A stretch of DNA of 64,000 bases from Pseudomonas eucalypticola (GCF_013374995.1 NZ_CP056030.1:1830501-1894500), one strand, 5' to 3'. Shown: positions 9,487-17,879, counted from the stretch's first letter. The notes: generated by a model from the letters alone, not told the origin. Numbers and translations: made by a program.

Positions 9487-10110
9487 GTGGATGACGACAA
9501 GGCCCGCGAGGTCATGGAACAACTGATCAGCGACGGGCAGTTGATTGACCCGCAAAGCCCTCGCGGTGCATTGCTGCACGCCGCTGCCCACCTGTTCCGG
9601 GCCAAGGGTTTCGAGCGCACCACGGTGCGCGACCTGGCCAGCGCCGTGGGTATCCAGTCGGGCAGCATCTTCCATCACTTCAAGAGCAAGGACGATATCC
9701 TGTGCGCGGTGATGGAGCAGACCTTGCGTTACAACACTGCCCTGATGCGTGCCGAGCTGGCCGGTACCCAGGGCGCGCGGGCGCGTGTGCTGGCACTGAT
9801 TCGTTGTGAACTGCAGTCGATCATGGGCGGCACCGGCGAGGCCATGGCGGTGCTGGTGTATGAATGGCGTTCGCTCTCCGCCGGCGGCCGGGCGCAGGTA
9901 TTGGCCCTGCGGGACGATTACGAACACGTGTGGCTGCAGGTACTGGCTGACGCCAGGGACGCTGGTCTGATCCAGGGGGATATAGCGATCATCCGTCGCC
10001 TGCTGACCGGCGCCCTGTCCTGGACCAGCACCTGGTTCAACCCCCAGGGCGCCTTGAGCCTGGAACAGTTGGCAGAGCAGGCGCTGCAGTTGCTGCTCAA
10101 AGCGCCTTGA
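9487..10110 (+). CDS. TetR/AcrR family transcriptional regulator
   Basis: DNA-binding repressor with an N-terminal helix-turn-helix (about residues 25-70; motif TTVRDLASAVGIQSGSIFHHFKSKDDIL) and a helical ligand-binding C-terminal domain ending in LEQLAEQALQLLLKAP. The start is taken as GTG 9487 because GGGGAG sits eight bases before it; the open frame extends upstream through the operator-like dyad, which argues against the longer version. Ligand and targets are unknown; self-regulation through the dyad at 9412-9431 is likely. Confidence 0.85.
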   Translation: MDDDKAREVMEQLISDGQLIDPQSPRGALLHAAAHLFRAKGFERTTVRDLASAVGIQSGSIFHHFKSKDDILCAVMEQTLRYNTALMRAELAGTQGARARVLALIRCELQSIMGGTGEAMAVLVYEWRSLSAGGRAQVLALRDDYEHVWLQVLADARDAGLIQGDIAIIRRLLTGALSWTSTWFNPQGALSLEQLAEQALQLLLKAP

Positions 10111-10192
10111 AATCGTGCGTACCGGTTGTCGAAAGGCCCGCAAACCCCTATTTTATGCGGATCCAATGATCCCTTGCCCGAGGTAAGAACCC

Positions 10193-11032
10193 GTGACTGC
10201 TACCCCTGTGCGCGTGGTCGCGCGGTTACTGACCTGGGCAGCCATTGGCCTGGCGGCGATGCCGGTTTGGGCGGCGCAAGAAGTGCGGGTGGGGGCGGCA
10301 CACTTTCCGCCGTACACCGTCCGCCCCGAGACCGGTATCGATACCGGCCTGTTGCCGCAGTTGGTCGAAGACCTCAATCAGATCCAGGCCCAGTACCACT
10401 TCGTGCTGGTGCCCACCTCGATTCCCCGGCGTTTTCGCGACTTCCAGGACGGGCGCATCGACATGGCCATCTTCGAAAACCCCGAGTGGGGTTGGGGCAA
10501 GATCGAGCACACCAGCGTCGACATGGGCCTGGAAGACGCCGAGATATTCGTCACCAAGCGCGGTGAGCACCGTGACCAGACCTATTTCGCCGACCTTTCC
10601 GGCAAGAGCCTGGCGTTGTTCAGTGGCTACCACTACGCCTTCGCCGACTTCAACGCCGACCCTGAATACCTGAGCAAGCATTTCAATGCCACGCTGACTT
10701 ACTCCCACGACAGCAACCTGATGATGGTGCTGCGCGACCGTGCAGACATCGCCCTCGTCACCCGTTCCTACCTGTATGACTACCTCAAACGCAACCCCGG
10801 GGTGGCCAAGGACCTGCTGATCTCCGACCGCATCGATCAGGTCTACCATCATTTCGCCTTGCTGCGACCCAAGGCGCCTATCAGCGGCGAGCAGTTCAGC
10901 CAGCTCCTGCAGCGGTTGCGCGAGAATGGCGAAATGCTGCAAGTGTTCGACCCCTACAAGATCGCGGTGCGGCCGTTAGCGGCGCAATCGGTGGTGGCCC
11001 ATGCGGTGGATGGGGGTGCGGTCCAGCCCTGA
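10193..11032 (+). CDS. Periplasmic solute-binding protein, SBP_bac_3 type (solitary)
   Basis: Exported protein of 279 residues with a signal peptide (RVVARLLTWAAIGLAAMPVWA, cleaved before AQEV) and a bacterial extracellular solute-binding family 3 fold: YTVRPETGIDTGLLPQLVEDLN, DGRIDMAIFENPEWG and a C-terminal lobe with YDYLKRNPG. Start GTG 10193 follows GAGGTAAG. No permease or ATPase gene is adjacent, so it may serve a transporter coded elsewhere or act as a sensory binding protein. The ligand, probably an amino acid or polar organic molecule, is not identifiable. Confidence 0.8.
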   Translation: MTATPVRVVARLLTWAAIGLAAMPVWAAQEVRVGAAHFPPYTVRPETGIDTGLLPQLVEDLNQIQAQYHFVLVPTSIPRRFRDFQDGRIDMAIFENPEWGWGKIEHTSVDMGLEDAEIFVTKRGEHRDQTYFADLSGKSLALFSGYHYAFADFNADPEYLSKHFNATLTYSHDSNLMMVLRDRADIALVTRSYLYDYLKRNPGVAKDLLISDRIDQVYHHFALLRPKAPISGEQFSQLLQRLRENGEMLQVFDPYKIAVRPLAAQSVVAHAVDGGAVQP

Positions 11033-11051
11033 CCTGTCAAATGTGACAGGT
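11032..11051. promoter_or_regulatory. Perfect dyad ACCTGTCA-N4-TGACAGGT
   Basis: Eight-base perfect arms with a four-base spacer begin at the stop codon of the binding-protein gene and lie about 80 bases before the orphan gene at 11132. There is no T-run, so a simple terminator is less likely than an operator or an mRNA 3' hairpin. Confidence 0.4.
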
Positions 11052-11131
11052 TCGGGCGCGTTGCGGTTCGGTTAGCCTGAGGAGGCTCGGTAAGCGGGCG
11101 AACCAACAACCGGAATAGGCGGGACGAGCTC

Positions 11132-11560
11132 ATGGGCACTCCATCACAGGTATTTGAATACCAGGGGACATTCAAGTTTACCGTGGCGAATCACACGTAT
11201 TATGCAGATCGAATTTTTTTTGCAAAAGAGGGTGCCCAATGGGACATCGTTGGGCTTTTCGGAAGGGATACCGAGCTGCGTTGCGTTTTTCTGACCTTTC
11301 ACGGGGGTGGGTTTGGCAGTTACCGCATTCAGGATCCCGCGGCTGGTGAAGACCCAACCACTGCCCGATATATCGCCGGGGGCAACCACAGTTCTGCGTC
11401 GGGCGGGCAACTTGACGTGTGGCTGGAAGACGACGGCCAAGGCGGCGGCGACTTTCACTTTAGCGGCGCGGGGCCCAATGAGGTGGTAGGTAACTTTACG
11501 TTGCTTGGCCCACCTGCCGAGGTGCTGGATCAGGAGGTCCGGGCCCTATTCGAAAGGTGA
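11132..11560 (+). CDS. Orphan hypothetical protein, probable beta-rich fold
   Basis: A 142-residue protein that I do not recognise. It starts MGTPSQVFEYQGTFKF, has no signal peptide or membrane helix, and alternates short hydrophobic strands with Gly/Asn/Asp-rich turns (FLTFHGGGFGSY, DGQGGGDFHFSGAG), which suggests a beta-sandwich or barrel. The ATG is preceded by GGGACGAGCTC. The first 100 bases are AT-rich against the GC-rich surroundings, including a run of T coding FF, a possible sign of transfer. Its last 15 bases overlap the 3' end of the convergent redoxin gene. Confidence 0.65.
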   Translation: MGTPSQVFEYQGTFKFTVANHTYYADRIFFAKEGAQWDIVGLFGRDTELRCVFLTFHGGGFGSYRIQDPAAGEDPTTARYIAGGNHSSASGGQLDVWLEDDGQGGGDFHFSGAGPNEVVGNFTLLGPPAEVLDQEVRALFER

Positions 11561-12400
11561 TGCCTCTTCCTTGCTCGCCGATTGAAGGGGGGTGGCGCTT
11601 CCGAACACCTTCAGCCCATCGGCAAGGCTGGCGGCGGAGAGTTCGCCCAGGTGGCTGCCCAGCAGATGGCCACTGGCGCTGTAGAATAGCGTGGTGGGCA
11701 ACGCTGCCGCGCCAAGCTGCCGGCCCCATTGACTGTCCGGGTCATACAGGACATGGCTGGGCGCCAACCCTGTGGTGGCGACGAAATTGCTGACCGTCTG
11801 TGGCAATTCGCCCTGGTTCAGAAAGACGAAGCGGATATCCGGATGCTGCGCCTGCGCCTGCAGCAATACCGGCAGTTCGCGGCGGCACGGCGGGCACCAG
11901 CTGGCCCAGAGGTTGACCACCATGGGCCGCGAGTCGGTGCCGGGCAATGCCACGGGGTCGCCCAGCGCATCGTGCAGCACCGTACTTGGCATCGGTTGCC
12001 CGGCCTGATGCTGGTCCACAGCCCAGTGCGCCGCGCCCCAGAACACCAGGCCCGCCGCCATTGCCGCCGTCAGGGGCACGCGCGACGGCGCATCGCGCCA
12101 TCCTCGCCAGGCGAGGTACGCGGCCAGCACCAGCAGCCCTGGCATCAGCAGGAAGCCGCCGTCGCGCAGGTCGATGATTTGCCAGGGCGTGGCCAGGTAC
12201 TGGTGGGCATAACTGGCGACGAAAGCCACCCGCGCGCCCAGCAAACCCAGTAGAAAACCCCGAAACAATATGGCTTCCGGATTGGGCGCTGCACGCCGCC
12301 GGGCCAGCCACCAGCCACTGGCCAGCGCGATGGCCAGTGCCGCCAGCATGATCAGGTGGTTGATGGCTAGCACGAAGGGGCCGAAGCCGAAACTGAGCAT
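11546..12400 (-). CDS. Membrane-anchored TlpA-like thiol:disulfide oxidoreductase with Lgt-like N-terminal domain
   Basis: Two-part inner-membrane protein of 284 residues. Residues 1-130 form about four membrane helices resembling part of prolipoprotein diacylglyceryl transferase (LRDGGFLLMPGLL near 78-90). Residues 140-270 are a periplasmic thioredoxin fold of the TlpA/ResA type with active site WCPPC (Cys169, Cys172) and the cis-Pro region AALPTTLFY. It probably reduces disulfides in the envelope. ATG 12400 is preferred over GTG 12406 because AGGA is well spaced. It is divergent from a two-component pair, which recalls redoxin-plus-regulator clusters in other pseudomonads; no DsbD or DsbG gene is adjacent here. 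Confidence 0.85.
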   Translation of the reverse strand: MLSFGFGPFVLAINHLIMLAALAIALASGWWLARRRAAPNPEAILFRGFLLGLLGARVAFVASYAHQYLATPWQIIDLRDGGFLLMPGLLVLAAYLAWRGWRDAPSRVPLTAAMAAGLVFWGAAHWAVDQHQAGQPMPSTVLHDALGDPVALPGTDSRPMVVNLWASWCPPCRRELPVLLQAQAQHPDIRFVFLNQGELPQTVSNFVATTGLAPSHVLYDPDSQWGRQLGAAALPTTLFYSASGHLLGSHLGELSAASLADGLKVFGSATPLQSASKEEASPFE

Positions 12401-12450
12401 GAGCACTTCCTGGTCGTTAGGGGGAGGTACGCCAGGGTGGCGGCATCAGG

Positions 12451-12468
12451 TTAACCGGCGATTAACCG
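12451..12468. promoter_or_regulatory. Direct-repeat response-regulator box
   Basis: Two identical heptamers TTAACCG (12451-12457 and 12462-12468) repeat with an 11-base period in the region shared by the divergent redoxin and regulator genes. Tandem TTAA-N7-TTAA elements are the known pattern for PmrA/QseB-type OmpR-family regulators, so this is the probable site of the adjacent regulator. Confidence 0.6.
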
Positions 12469-12561
12469 TCGAACGCCCAAACGCCTGCCGCGGCGCAATT
12501 CGCGGCATAATCGCCCCTTAACGCTGATTGGTGATACTGCCGTTTTATCCAAGGTAACCTC

Positions 12562-13227
12562 ATGCACGTACTGCTCTGTGAAGACGACGAGTTGATCGCC
12601 AGTGGCATAGTCGCCGGCCTGCAGGCCCAAGGGCTGACCGTGGACCACGTGGCCAGTGCGGGCGCGGCCCGGGCGTTGTTGCAGGCAGCGCATTTCGACG
12701 TCATGGTGCTGGACCTGGGGCTGCCGGACGAAGACGGCCTGACCCTGCTGCAGGCCCTGCGCCAGCGCGGCGAAGCACTCCCCGTGCTGGTGCTGACGGC
12801 GCGCGACACCGTGACCGACCGGGTAGCGGGGCTGCAAGCCGGCGCAGACGACTACTTGCTCAAACCGTTCGACCTGCGTGAATTGTTCGCCCGCTTGCAC
12901 ACCCTGTTGCGGCGTGTTGCCGGCCGCGCGGTCAATACCATCGAGCACGGCCCCCTGCGTTACGACCCCAGCACGTGCCAGGCGTGGCTCCAGGGCCAGC
13001 CGGTGGACCTGTCACGGCGTGAACAGGCGTTGCTGCAGGCCCTGTTGCACAGCCGTGGCCGGGTGCTGTCGAGCGAGCAGTTGAAGGACAGCGTTTATGG
13101 CTTCTCCGATGAGGTGGAAAGCAACGCGTTGAACGTGCATATCCATCATCTGCGCCGCAAGCTGGGCAATGACATCGTGGAAACGGTGCGCGGCCTGGGG
13201 TACCGCCTGGGCAAGGTGCAGCCATGA
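12562..13227 (+). CDS. OmpR-family response regulator (QseB/PmrA type)
   Basis: Transcription factor of 221 residues with a receiver domain (acidic residues EDDE 7-10, phosphoacceptor Asp51 in VMVLDLGLPDEDG, Lys in LLKPFDLRE) and a C-terminal winged helix (SNALNVHIHHLRRKLG, ending ETVRGLGYRLG). It overlaps the sensor gene by four bases (ATGA). The direct repeats at 12451-12468 about 95 bases upstream suggest self-regulation and control of the divergent redoxin. The inducing signal is unknown; envelope redox or metal stress is a guess from context. Confidence 0.93.
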   Translation: MHVLLCEDDELIASGIVAGLQAQGLTVDHVASAGAARALLQAAHFDVMVLDLGLPDEDGLTLLQALRQRGEALPVLVLTARDTVTDRVAGLQAGADDYLLKPFDLRELFARLHTLLRRVAGRAVNTIEHGPLRYDPSTCQAWLQGQPVDLSRREQALLQALLHSRGRVLSSEQLKDSVYGFSDEVESNALNVHIHHLRRKLGNDIVETVRGLGYRLGKVQP

Positions 13228-14543
13228 GCCTGCGCTTGCGCTTGAGCCTGATACTGGGCACGGCGTTCCTGGTGGTGTGGGCGTTGGCGGCCGCCTGGAT
13301 GTTCCGTGACCTGCGCCAGCAGATGATGTTTTCCCTGGACCAGCGCCTGGTGGCATCGGCGCGCATGGTGGCCGGCCTGGTGGACCAGTTGCCCCCCTTG
13401 AACCCCCAGGGTGAAGGGCGTCGCTTCAGTGCCGACCAGCTGAGCATTCCCGATGGCATGGCCTGCCAGGTCAGCTCCCTGCGTGGCGAAATTCTGGCCC
13501 GCAGCCATGGCGCCAGCGATTCGCTGGACGATCAAAGCACCGGGTTCCACGACCAATCCGTCGAAGGCGGTCGCTGGCGCAGCTTCACCCTGATGCACGG
13601 CGATGTGCGCATCACCACGGCCGACCGCCATGAAGAACGCGAGGCCCTCAATGCCTCCATCCTGTTGGCGGCCTCGGTGCCGGTGCTGGTGGCCCTGCTC
13701 GGCACCCTGGGGGTGTTGTGGCTGTGTGTCGGCGTCGGCCTGGCGCCGCTCAACCGCATTCGCGACGCGCTGATGCGCCGGGGCCCCGATGCCCTGGAAC
13801 CTTTGCAGGTGCAGGCGTTGCCACGGGAGTTGATGCCGCTGTTGGACAGCCAGAACCAGTTGCTGCTGCGCATCGGCCAGACCCTGGAGCGGGAGCGGCG
13901 CCTGACCGGCGATGCCGCCCATGAACTGCGCAGCCCGCTGACCGCCATCAAGACCCACTTGCAGGTGGCGCGCATGACCCAGGGCAGCGCACGGGAAACC
14001 GCGCTGGAACATGCTGAGGCAGGTGCCGACCGGCTGCACCGTACCCTTGAACAGCTACTGTTGCTGGCCCGGGTGGAGGGCAGCCTGTCGTTCGATGACG
14101 GTTGTGCCTGTACCGCCGGGCAAGTCGCCCGTCAGGCGGTGCAGGATGCCAGCGCCGGCGACCGCCGGCGGATCGCCCTCCAGCTGCCGGACGCCGTGGC
14201 CGAGGCGCGTTTGCAGATACCCTCGGCCCTGGCGGTGGCGGCGGTGCGTAACCTGCTGGATAACGCCTTGCGCCATAGCCCCGCTGACGCACCGGTGGCC
14301 TTGACCCTTCGCCAGCAGGAGGGGGTGGTGTATTTCGAAGTGCGTGACCACGGCCCCGGCATTCCGGCAGCGGACTTGCCCAACCTCACCCAGCGCTTCT
14401 GGCGCAGCCCCCACAGCGGCGGCTGTGGGCTGGGGCTGGCCATCGTGCAAGCCATTGTGCAGCGCTGTGGCTGCAACCTGACATTCGACAGCCGTGCCGA
14501 TGGCTTGCGGGTCGAGCTGGGGATGCCGCTACATTCGGTGTAA
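13224..14543 (+). CDS. Sensor histidine kinase (QseC/PmrB type)
   Basis: Inner-membrane kinase of 439 residues, partner of the preceding regulator. It has a first membrane helix (about 7-27), a periplasmic sensor region to about 140, a second helix (SILLAASVPVLVALLGTLGVLWL), a HAMP-like linker, HisKA with DAAHELRSPLTAIK (His233) and an HATPase domain with NLLDNALRHSP, DHGPGIP and GCGLGLAIV. The periplasmic segment SADQLSIPDGMACQVSSLRGEIL is family-typical but does not identify a ligand. The start overlaps the regulator stop, so the pair is co-translated. Confidence 0.93.
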   Translation: MSLRLRLSLILGTAFLVVWALAAAWMFRDLRQQMMFSLDQRLVASARMVAGLVDQLPPLNPQGEGRRFSADQLSIPDGMACQVSSLRGEILARSHGASDSLDDQSTGFHDQSVEGGRWRSFTLMHGDVRITTADRHEEREALNASILLAASVPVLVALLGTLGVLWLCVGVGLAPLNRIRDALMRRGPDALEPLQVQALPRELMPLLDSQNQLLLRIGQTLERERRLTGDAAHELRSPLTAIKTHLQVARMTQGSARETALEHAEAGADRLHRTLEQLLLLARVEGSLSFDDGCACTAGQVARQAVQDASAGDRRRIALQLPDAVAEARLQIPSALAVAAVRNLLDNALRHSPADAPVALTLRQQEGVVYFEVRDHGPGIPAADLPNLTQRFWRSPHSGGCGLGLAIVQAIVQRCGCNLTFDSRADGLRVELGMPLHSV

Positions 14544-14612
14544 CGCCGCGCCGCTAGGCGCCAATGGGGATGGGCGTTAGGGTAATGCCTGCCCAAGGAC
14601 AGGAGACCGAGC

Positions 14613-15116
14613 ATGGACCCGCTTATTGCCATCACCCAGCCCGCCGCCGACGAGGCCGGCATCGTCAGCCGCATCGTTCAGCGCTCCATTCGCGATGGCT
14701 GTGCACTGGACCACCGCAATGATGCCAGCCTCGTCGAGGCCTGGACCCGCCACAAAGGCTGCGACCAGGTGGCGCGCTGGTTGCTGGACGAAGCCTTGTG
14801 CCTGCGCTTGGCCTGGCTGCAGGGCAAGCCCGTGGGCGCGGGCATGGCCCTGGCCACCGGCGAGGTGTGCCTGTGTTACGTGCAGCCCGAAAGCTTTCGC
14901 CGCGGCGCCGGGCGTGCCTTGATGGCAGCGCTCGAACATTTCCTGGGCACGGCAGGTCACAGCCACGCGATGCTCTACAGTACCCGAACGGCCGCGGGGT
15001 TCTACGCTCGCATGGGGTACCGGCCCATGGGGCGCCCCGTGAGCTTCACAGGGTTGGTGCTGACCCCCATGCGCAAACCACTGGCCGTCAGCGCCGGTGC
15101 GTGGCACGAAAGGTAG
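14613..15116 (+). CDS. GNAT family N-acetyltransferase
   Basis: Acetyl-CoA-dependent transferase of 167 residues. The GNAT fold is visible as strand beta-4 VCLCYVQPESFRRGAGRALMAALE, which contains the acetyl-CoA-binding loop RRGAGRAL, and motif B STRTAAGFYARMGYRPMG, in which the FYxRxGY element is diagnostic. GGACAGGAG stands before the ATG. The substrate is unknown; small-molecule amines or protein N-termini are possible. It follows the sensor kinase by about 70 bases and may or may not be co-transcribed. Confidence 0.85.
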   Translation: MDPLIAITQPAADEAGIVSRIVQRSIRDGCALDHRNDASLVEAWTRHKGCDQVARWLLDEALCLRLAWLQGKPVGAGMALATGEVCLCYVQPESFRRGAGRALMAALEHFLGTAGHSHAMLYSTRTAAGFYARMGYRPMGRPVSFTGLVLTPMRKPLAVSAGAWHER

Positions 15117-15285
15117 GCTGCTCACGGACTGGTCCGATCATCGGGTAAATGGCCAGGGCGCCCGCACAGGCTTGATTTCACCATCCATCGGGCAGAAGAT
15201 CGTCCCAGCATGTGGATGATACCGCCTGGCGTGGGCGGCGAACGGGTCAAGGACGCCCTTGGCGCTGCGGCGCAGGTCACCGACC

Positions 15286-15765
15286 ATGATCAACAAAGCT
15301 TTGCGAATTTTGATTGCCGATGAGCACCCCGGTCAATTGATGCACGTGGAAAGGATGCTCAACCACATGGGGTACTACCGAATCGCCCCTGTGCATTCCT
15401 TCGATGCGCTGTTGGCGCTGGTGCAGAGCGCCATCGAGCCGTTCGACCTGCTCATCGCCAACACCGATATGGCAGTGCGCGCGGGCGTCGACCTGCCGCG
15501 GTTGTGCAAGGGCAGCGCGCAGGTGCATCACGCTTTGCTGTACGAAAGCGAAACCGTGGTCGTGCCGGCCATTACCCGCCAACAGCGCGATGCCGTGAAT
15601 GTCTGCTTGACCCGCCTGCCTGACAGCGAAGCACTCGAAACCCTGATGGGCATGGTCGACTTCGAGCCCGTGCGCGTACCGCCTGTAACCGCCGTCAACC
15701 CGCGCCGCCAGCCGCCGCGCAAGCGTCCCAAGCTGAAGGAGCCCGCGCTCTTGCGCCATTCGTGA
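15286..15765 (+). CDS. Receiver-like (CheY-fold) protein lacking the phosphoacceptor Asp
   Basis: A 159-residue protein whose first 120 residues follow the response-regulator receiver pattern: RILIADEH (acidic pair Asp12-Glu13), then the beta-3 strand FDLLIANTDMA. The position normally held by the phosphorylated Asp is Asn59, with an Asp two residues later, and the usual switch Lys is not evident. The tail is Pro/Arg/Lys-rich (NPRRQPPRKRPKLKE) and may bind nucleic acid. No output domain is present. ATG 15286 is chosen because it begins the receiver strand; ribosome-site support is weak. Confidence 0.7.
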   Translation: MINKALRILIADEHPGQLMHVERMLNHMGYYRIAPVHSFDALLALVQSAIEPFDLLIANTDMAVRAGVDLPRLCKGSAQVHHALLYESETVVVPAITRQQRDAVNVCLTRLPDSEALETLMGMVDFEPVRVPPVTAVNPRRQPPRKRPKLKEPALLRHS

Positions 15766-15810
15766 CACCCGCCGGCATCTGGTCCGCAAGGCTAGGGCCC
15801 GGGCACCGCA

Positions 15811-16356
15811 CTAAGGGGTACGTGGGGTGCCCAGGATCATGCAGGTGGTGCTTGCGGTGGCATATAGTTTGCCCTCGGCATCATAGAGGCGGCCTTCGGC
15901 CAGCGCCGTGGAGCGCCCGACATGCACCGCCTTGCCTTCGGCCCGCACTGGTCCGGTGCTGGCGTTCAGTGCCCGTACGTAGCTGATGCGCAAATCCAGG
16001 GTGGTATAGCCCTGGCCCGCCTGCAGCCGGGTATGGATCGCGCAGCCCATGCAAGAATCCAGCAACGTTGCCGCATAGCCGCCGTGCACGCTGCCCAAGG
16101 GGTTGTAATGGCGCTCATCGGGTGTGCCCTGAAAAATGAACAGGCCCGGGCCCCATTCGATCGGGATAAAGTCCATCAGGGTGCCTATGGGCGGCGAGGG
16201 CAGTTCACCCTTGCCAATCCCGTCAAAGAATTCGCTCGGCGCCAGGGCACTGACCTGGGCGAAGGTGAGCGTGCCTGGGCCAGCAAGGCGGGCGCGCATG
16301 GCCTGCTCCTGGGCTTGCCACAACGCAATGAGTTCCTGTGGGGGTAGCGACTGCAT
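15811..16356 (-). CDS. PaaI-family acyl-CoA thioesterase (hotdog fold)
   Basis: Cytoplasmic hotdog-fold enzyme of 181 residues expected to hydrolyse an acyl- or aryl-CoA thioester. The signature lies near residues 87-100, NPLGSVHGGYAATLLDSCMG, where the HGG element and the following Asp belong to the PaaI active site; TTLDLRISYVRAL is the next conserved strand. AGGAG precedes the ATG by seven bases. It is divergent from the MFS carrier gene. Chain-length preference is not readable. Confidence 0.87.
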   Translation of the reverse strand: MQSLPPQELIALWQAQEQAMRARLAGPGTLTFAQVSALAPSEFFDGIGKGELPSPPIGTLMDFIPIEWGPGLFIFQGTPDERHYNPLGSVHGGYAATLLDSCMGCAIHTRLQAGQGYTTLDLRISYVRALNASTGPVRAEGKAVHVGRSTALAEGRLYDAEGKLYATASTTCMILGTPRTP

Positions 16357-16389
16357 GGTGACACTCCTGGTGGTGAAAGGTCCGTCTCG

Positions 16390-16417
16390 ATAATATTATG
16401 AGTGTAATATATATCAA
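16390..16417 (-). promoter_or_regulatory. Sigma-70 promoter of the thioesterase gene
   Basis: On the minus strand TTGATA (16412-16417) and TATTAT (16390-16395) are separated by 16 bases inside an AT-rich patch, about 35-60 bases upstream of the thioesterase start. Confidence 0.55.
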
Positions 16418-16568
16418 GCCCGTTCATCGGCGGTCTTTTGCGCCCATGGCGCGGGTATTCACGCCTGGCGCTTGCCGGCACGGCTGGTCAGGTTGGCTCA
16501 GTTTGCTATCCTCTGCGCCTTTGGCAGGCGCCAGCATAGGCGCCGCCTGCCCATAGCGTGGATACCAC

Positions 16569-17879
16569 ATGACTGCCACACCTTCCCAAGGCCCGCTGCT
16601 GCTGTCGCGCGCCGACCACAAGACCCTTGGCCTGGCGGCCTTGGGCGGCGCCCTGGAAATCTACGATTTCATCATTTTCGTGTTTTTTGCCCTGACGCTG
16701 AGCCAATTGTTTTTCCCACCGCAGATGCCCGAGTGGCTGCGCCTGTTGCAGAGCTTCGGCATCTTCGTCACCGGCTACCTGGCGCGGCCGCTGGGCGGGA
16801 TCCTGATGGCGCACTTCGCCGACCACCTGGGGCGCAAGAAGGTGTTCAGCCTGAGCATCCTGATGATGGCGCTGCCCTGCCTGCTGATCGGGGTCATGCC
16901 CACCTATGCCCATATTGGCTATGCCGCGCCGCTCATCCTGCTGGCCCTGCGCATTCTTCAGGGCGCTGCCGTCGGCGGTGAGGTGCCCAGCGCCTGGGTG
17001 TTCGTGGCCGAGCATGCGCCGGTGCATCGCCGCGGCTATGCCCTGGGCTTTCTGCAGGCCGGCCTGACCTTCGGTTACCTGATCGGCGCCTTGACCGCCA
17101 CGGCCCTGGCGCAACTGTTCACCCCCCAGGAGATTCTCGACTACGCCTGGCGCCTGCCGTTCCTGCTGGGCGGGGTGTTCGGCATCATCGGCGTATGGCT
17201 GCGCCGCTGGTTGAGCGAGACGCCCGTGTTCCTGGCGCTGCGTGAACGTCGCGAGGGAAGGGTGGAGTTGCCGCTCAAAACTGTGCTGCGCGACTATCGT
17301 CCGGCGCTGCTGCCCGCCGTGCTGCTGACCTGCGTGTTGACGTCGGCCGTGGTCGTGCTGGTGGTCATCACCCCAACGGTCATGCAACAACGCTTCGGCC
17401 TCAGTGCCAGCCACACCTTCGCCTTGAGCAGCCTGGGCATCGTGTTCCTCAACCTGGGGTGCGTGCTGGCCGGCTTGCTGGTCGACCGTATCGGTGCCTG
17501 GAGGGCGCTGATGGTCTACAGCCTGTTGATGCCGCTGGGCATCGGCGCACTGTACGCCAACCTGGTGGCGGGCTGGGGCCTGCCGGGCGTGGGTTACGCC
17601 TTGGCCGGGCTGGCCTGCGGTGTGGTGGGCGTGGTGCCGTCGGTGATGGTCGGCCTGTTCCCGACGGCTATTCGGGTGTCGGGCATTTCCTTCACTTACA
17701 ACATTGCCTACGCCCTCTGGGCCAGTGTCACGCCGCTGGCGCTGATTGCCGCGATGCCGTGGAGCCCGTGGGTGTGCGTGGGCTTCGCCGCGGTCATGGG
17801 CCTGACAGGCTTGGCTACCGCGCTGGTGTTCGCCGGGCGTGGGGTGTTGCAGGTGGAAGGGGCACGGGCGTGCGGGTAA
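16569..17879 (+). CDS. MFS transporter, metabolite:H+ symporter type
   Basis: Inner-membrane carrier of 436 residues with 12 predicted helices. Features of the metabolite:H+ symporter subfamily are GALEIYDFIIFVFFALTL in helix 1, ARPLGGILMAHFADHLGRKK between helices 2 and 3 and ALRILQGAAVGGEVPSAWVF in helix 4. Such carriers take up organic acids such as citrate, ketoglutarate, proline or shikimate; the substrate here is unknown. It lies just upstream of the galactonate genes but has its own promoter region and is separated by 190 bases, so membership in that pathway is not supported. Confidence 0.88.
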   Translation: MTATPSQGPLLLSRADHKTLGLAALGGALEIYDFIIFVFFALTLSQLFFPPQMPEWLRLLQSFGIFVTGYLARPLGGILMAHFADHLGRKKVFSLSILMMALPCLLIGVMPTYAHIGYAAPLILLALRILQGAAVGGEVPSAWVFVAEHAPVHRRGYALGFLQAGLTFGYLIGALTATALAQLFTPQEILDYAWRLPFLLGGVFGIIGVWLRRWLSETPVFLALRERREGRVELPLKTVLRDYRPALLPAVLLTCVLTSAVVVLVVITPTVMQQRFGLSASHTFALSSLGIVFLNLGCVLAGLLVDRIGAWRALMVYSLLMPLGIGALYANLVAGWGLPGVGYALAGLACGVVGVVPSVMVGLFPTAIRVSGISFTYNIAYALWASVTPLALIAAMPWSPWVCVGFAAVMGLTGLATALVFAGRGVLQVEGARACG

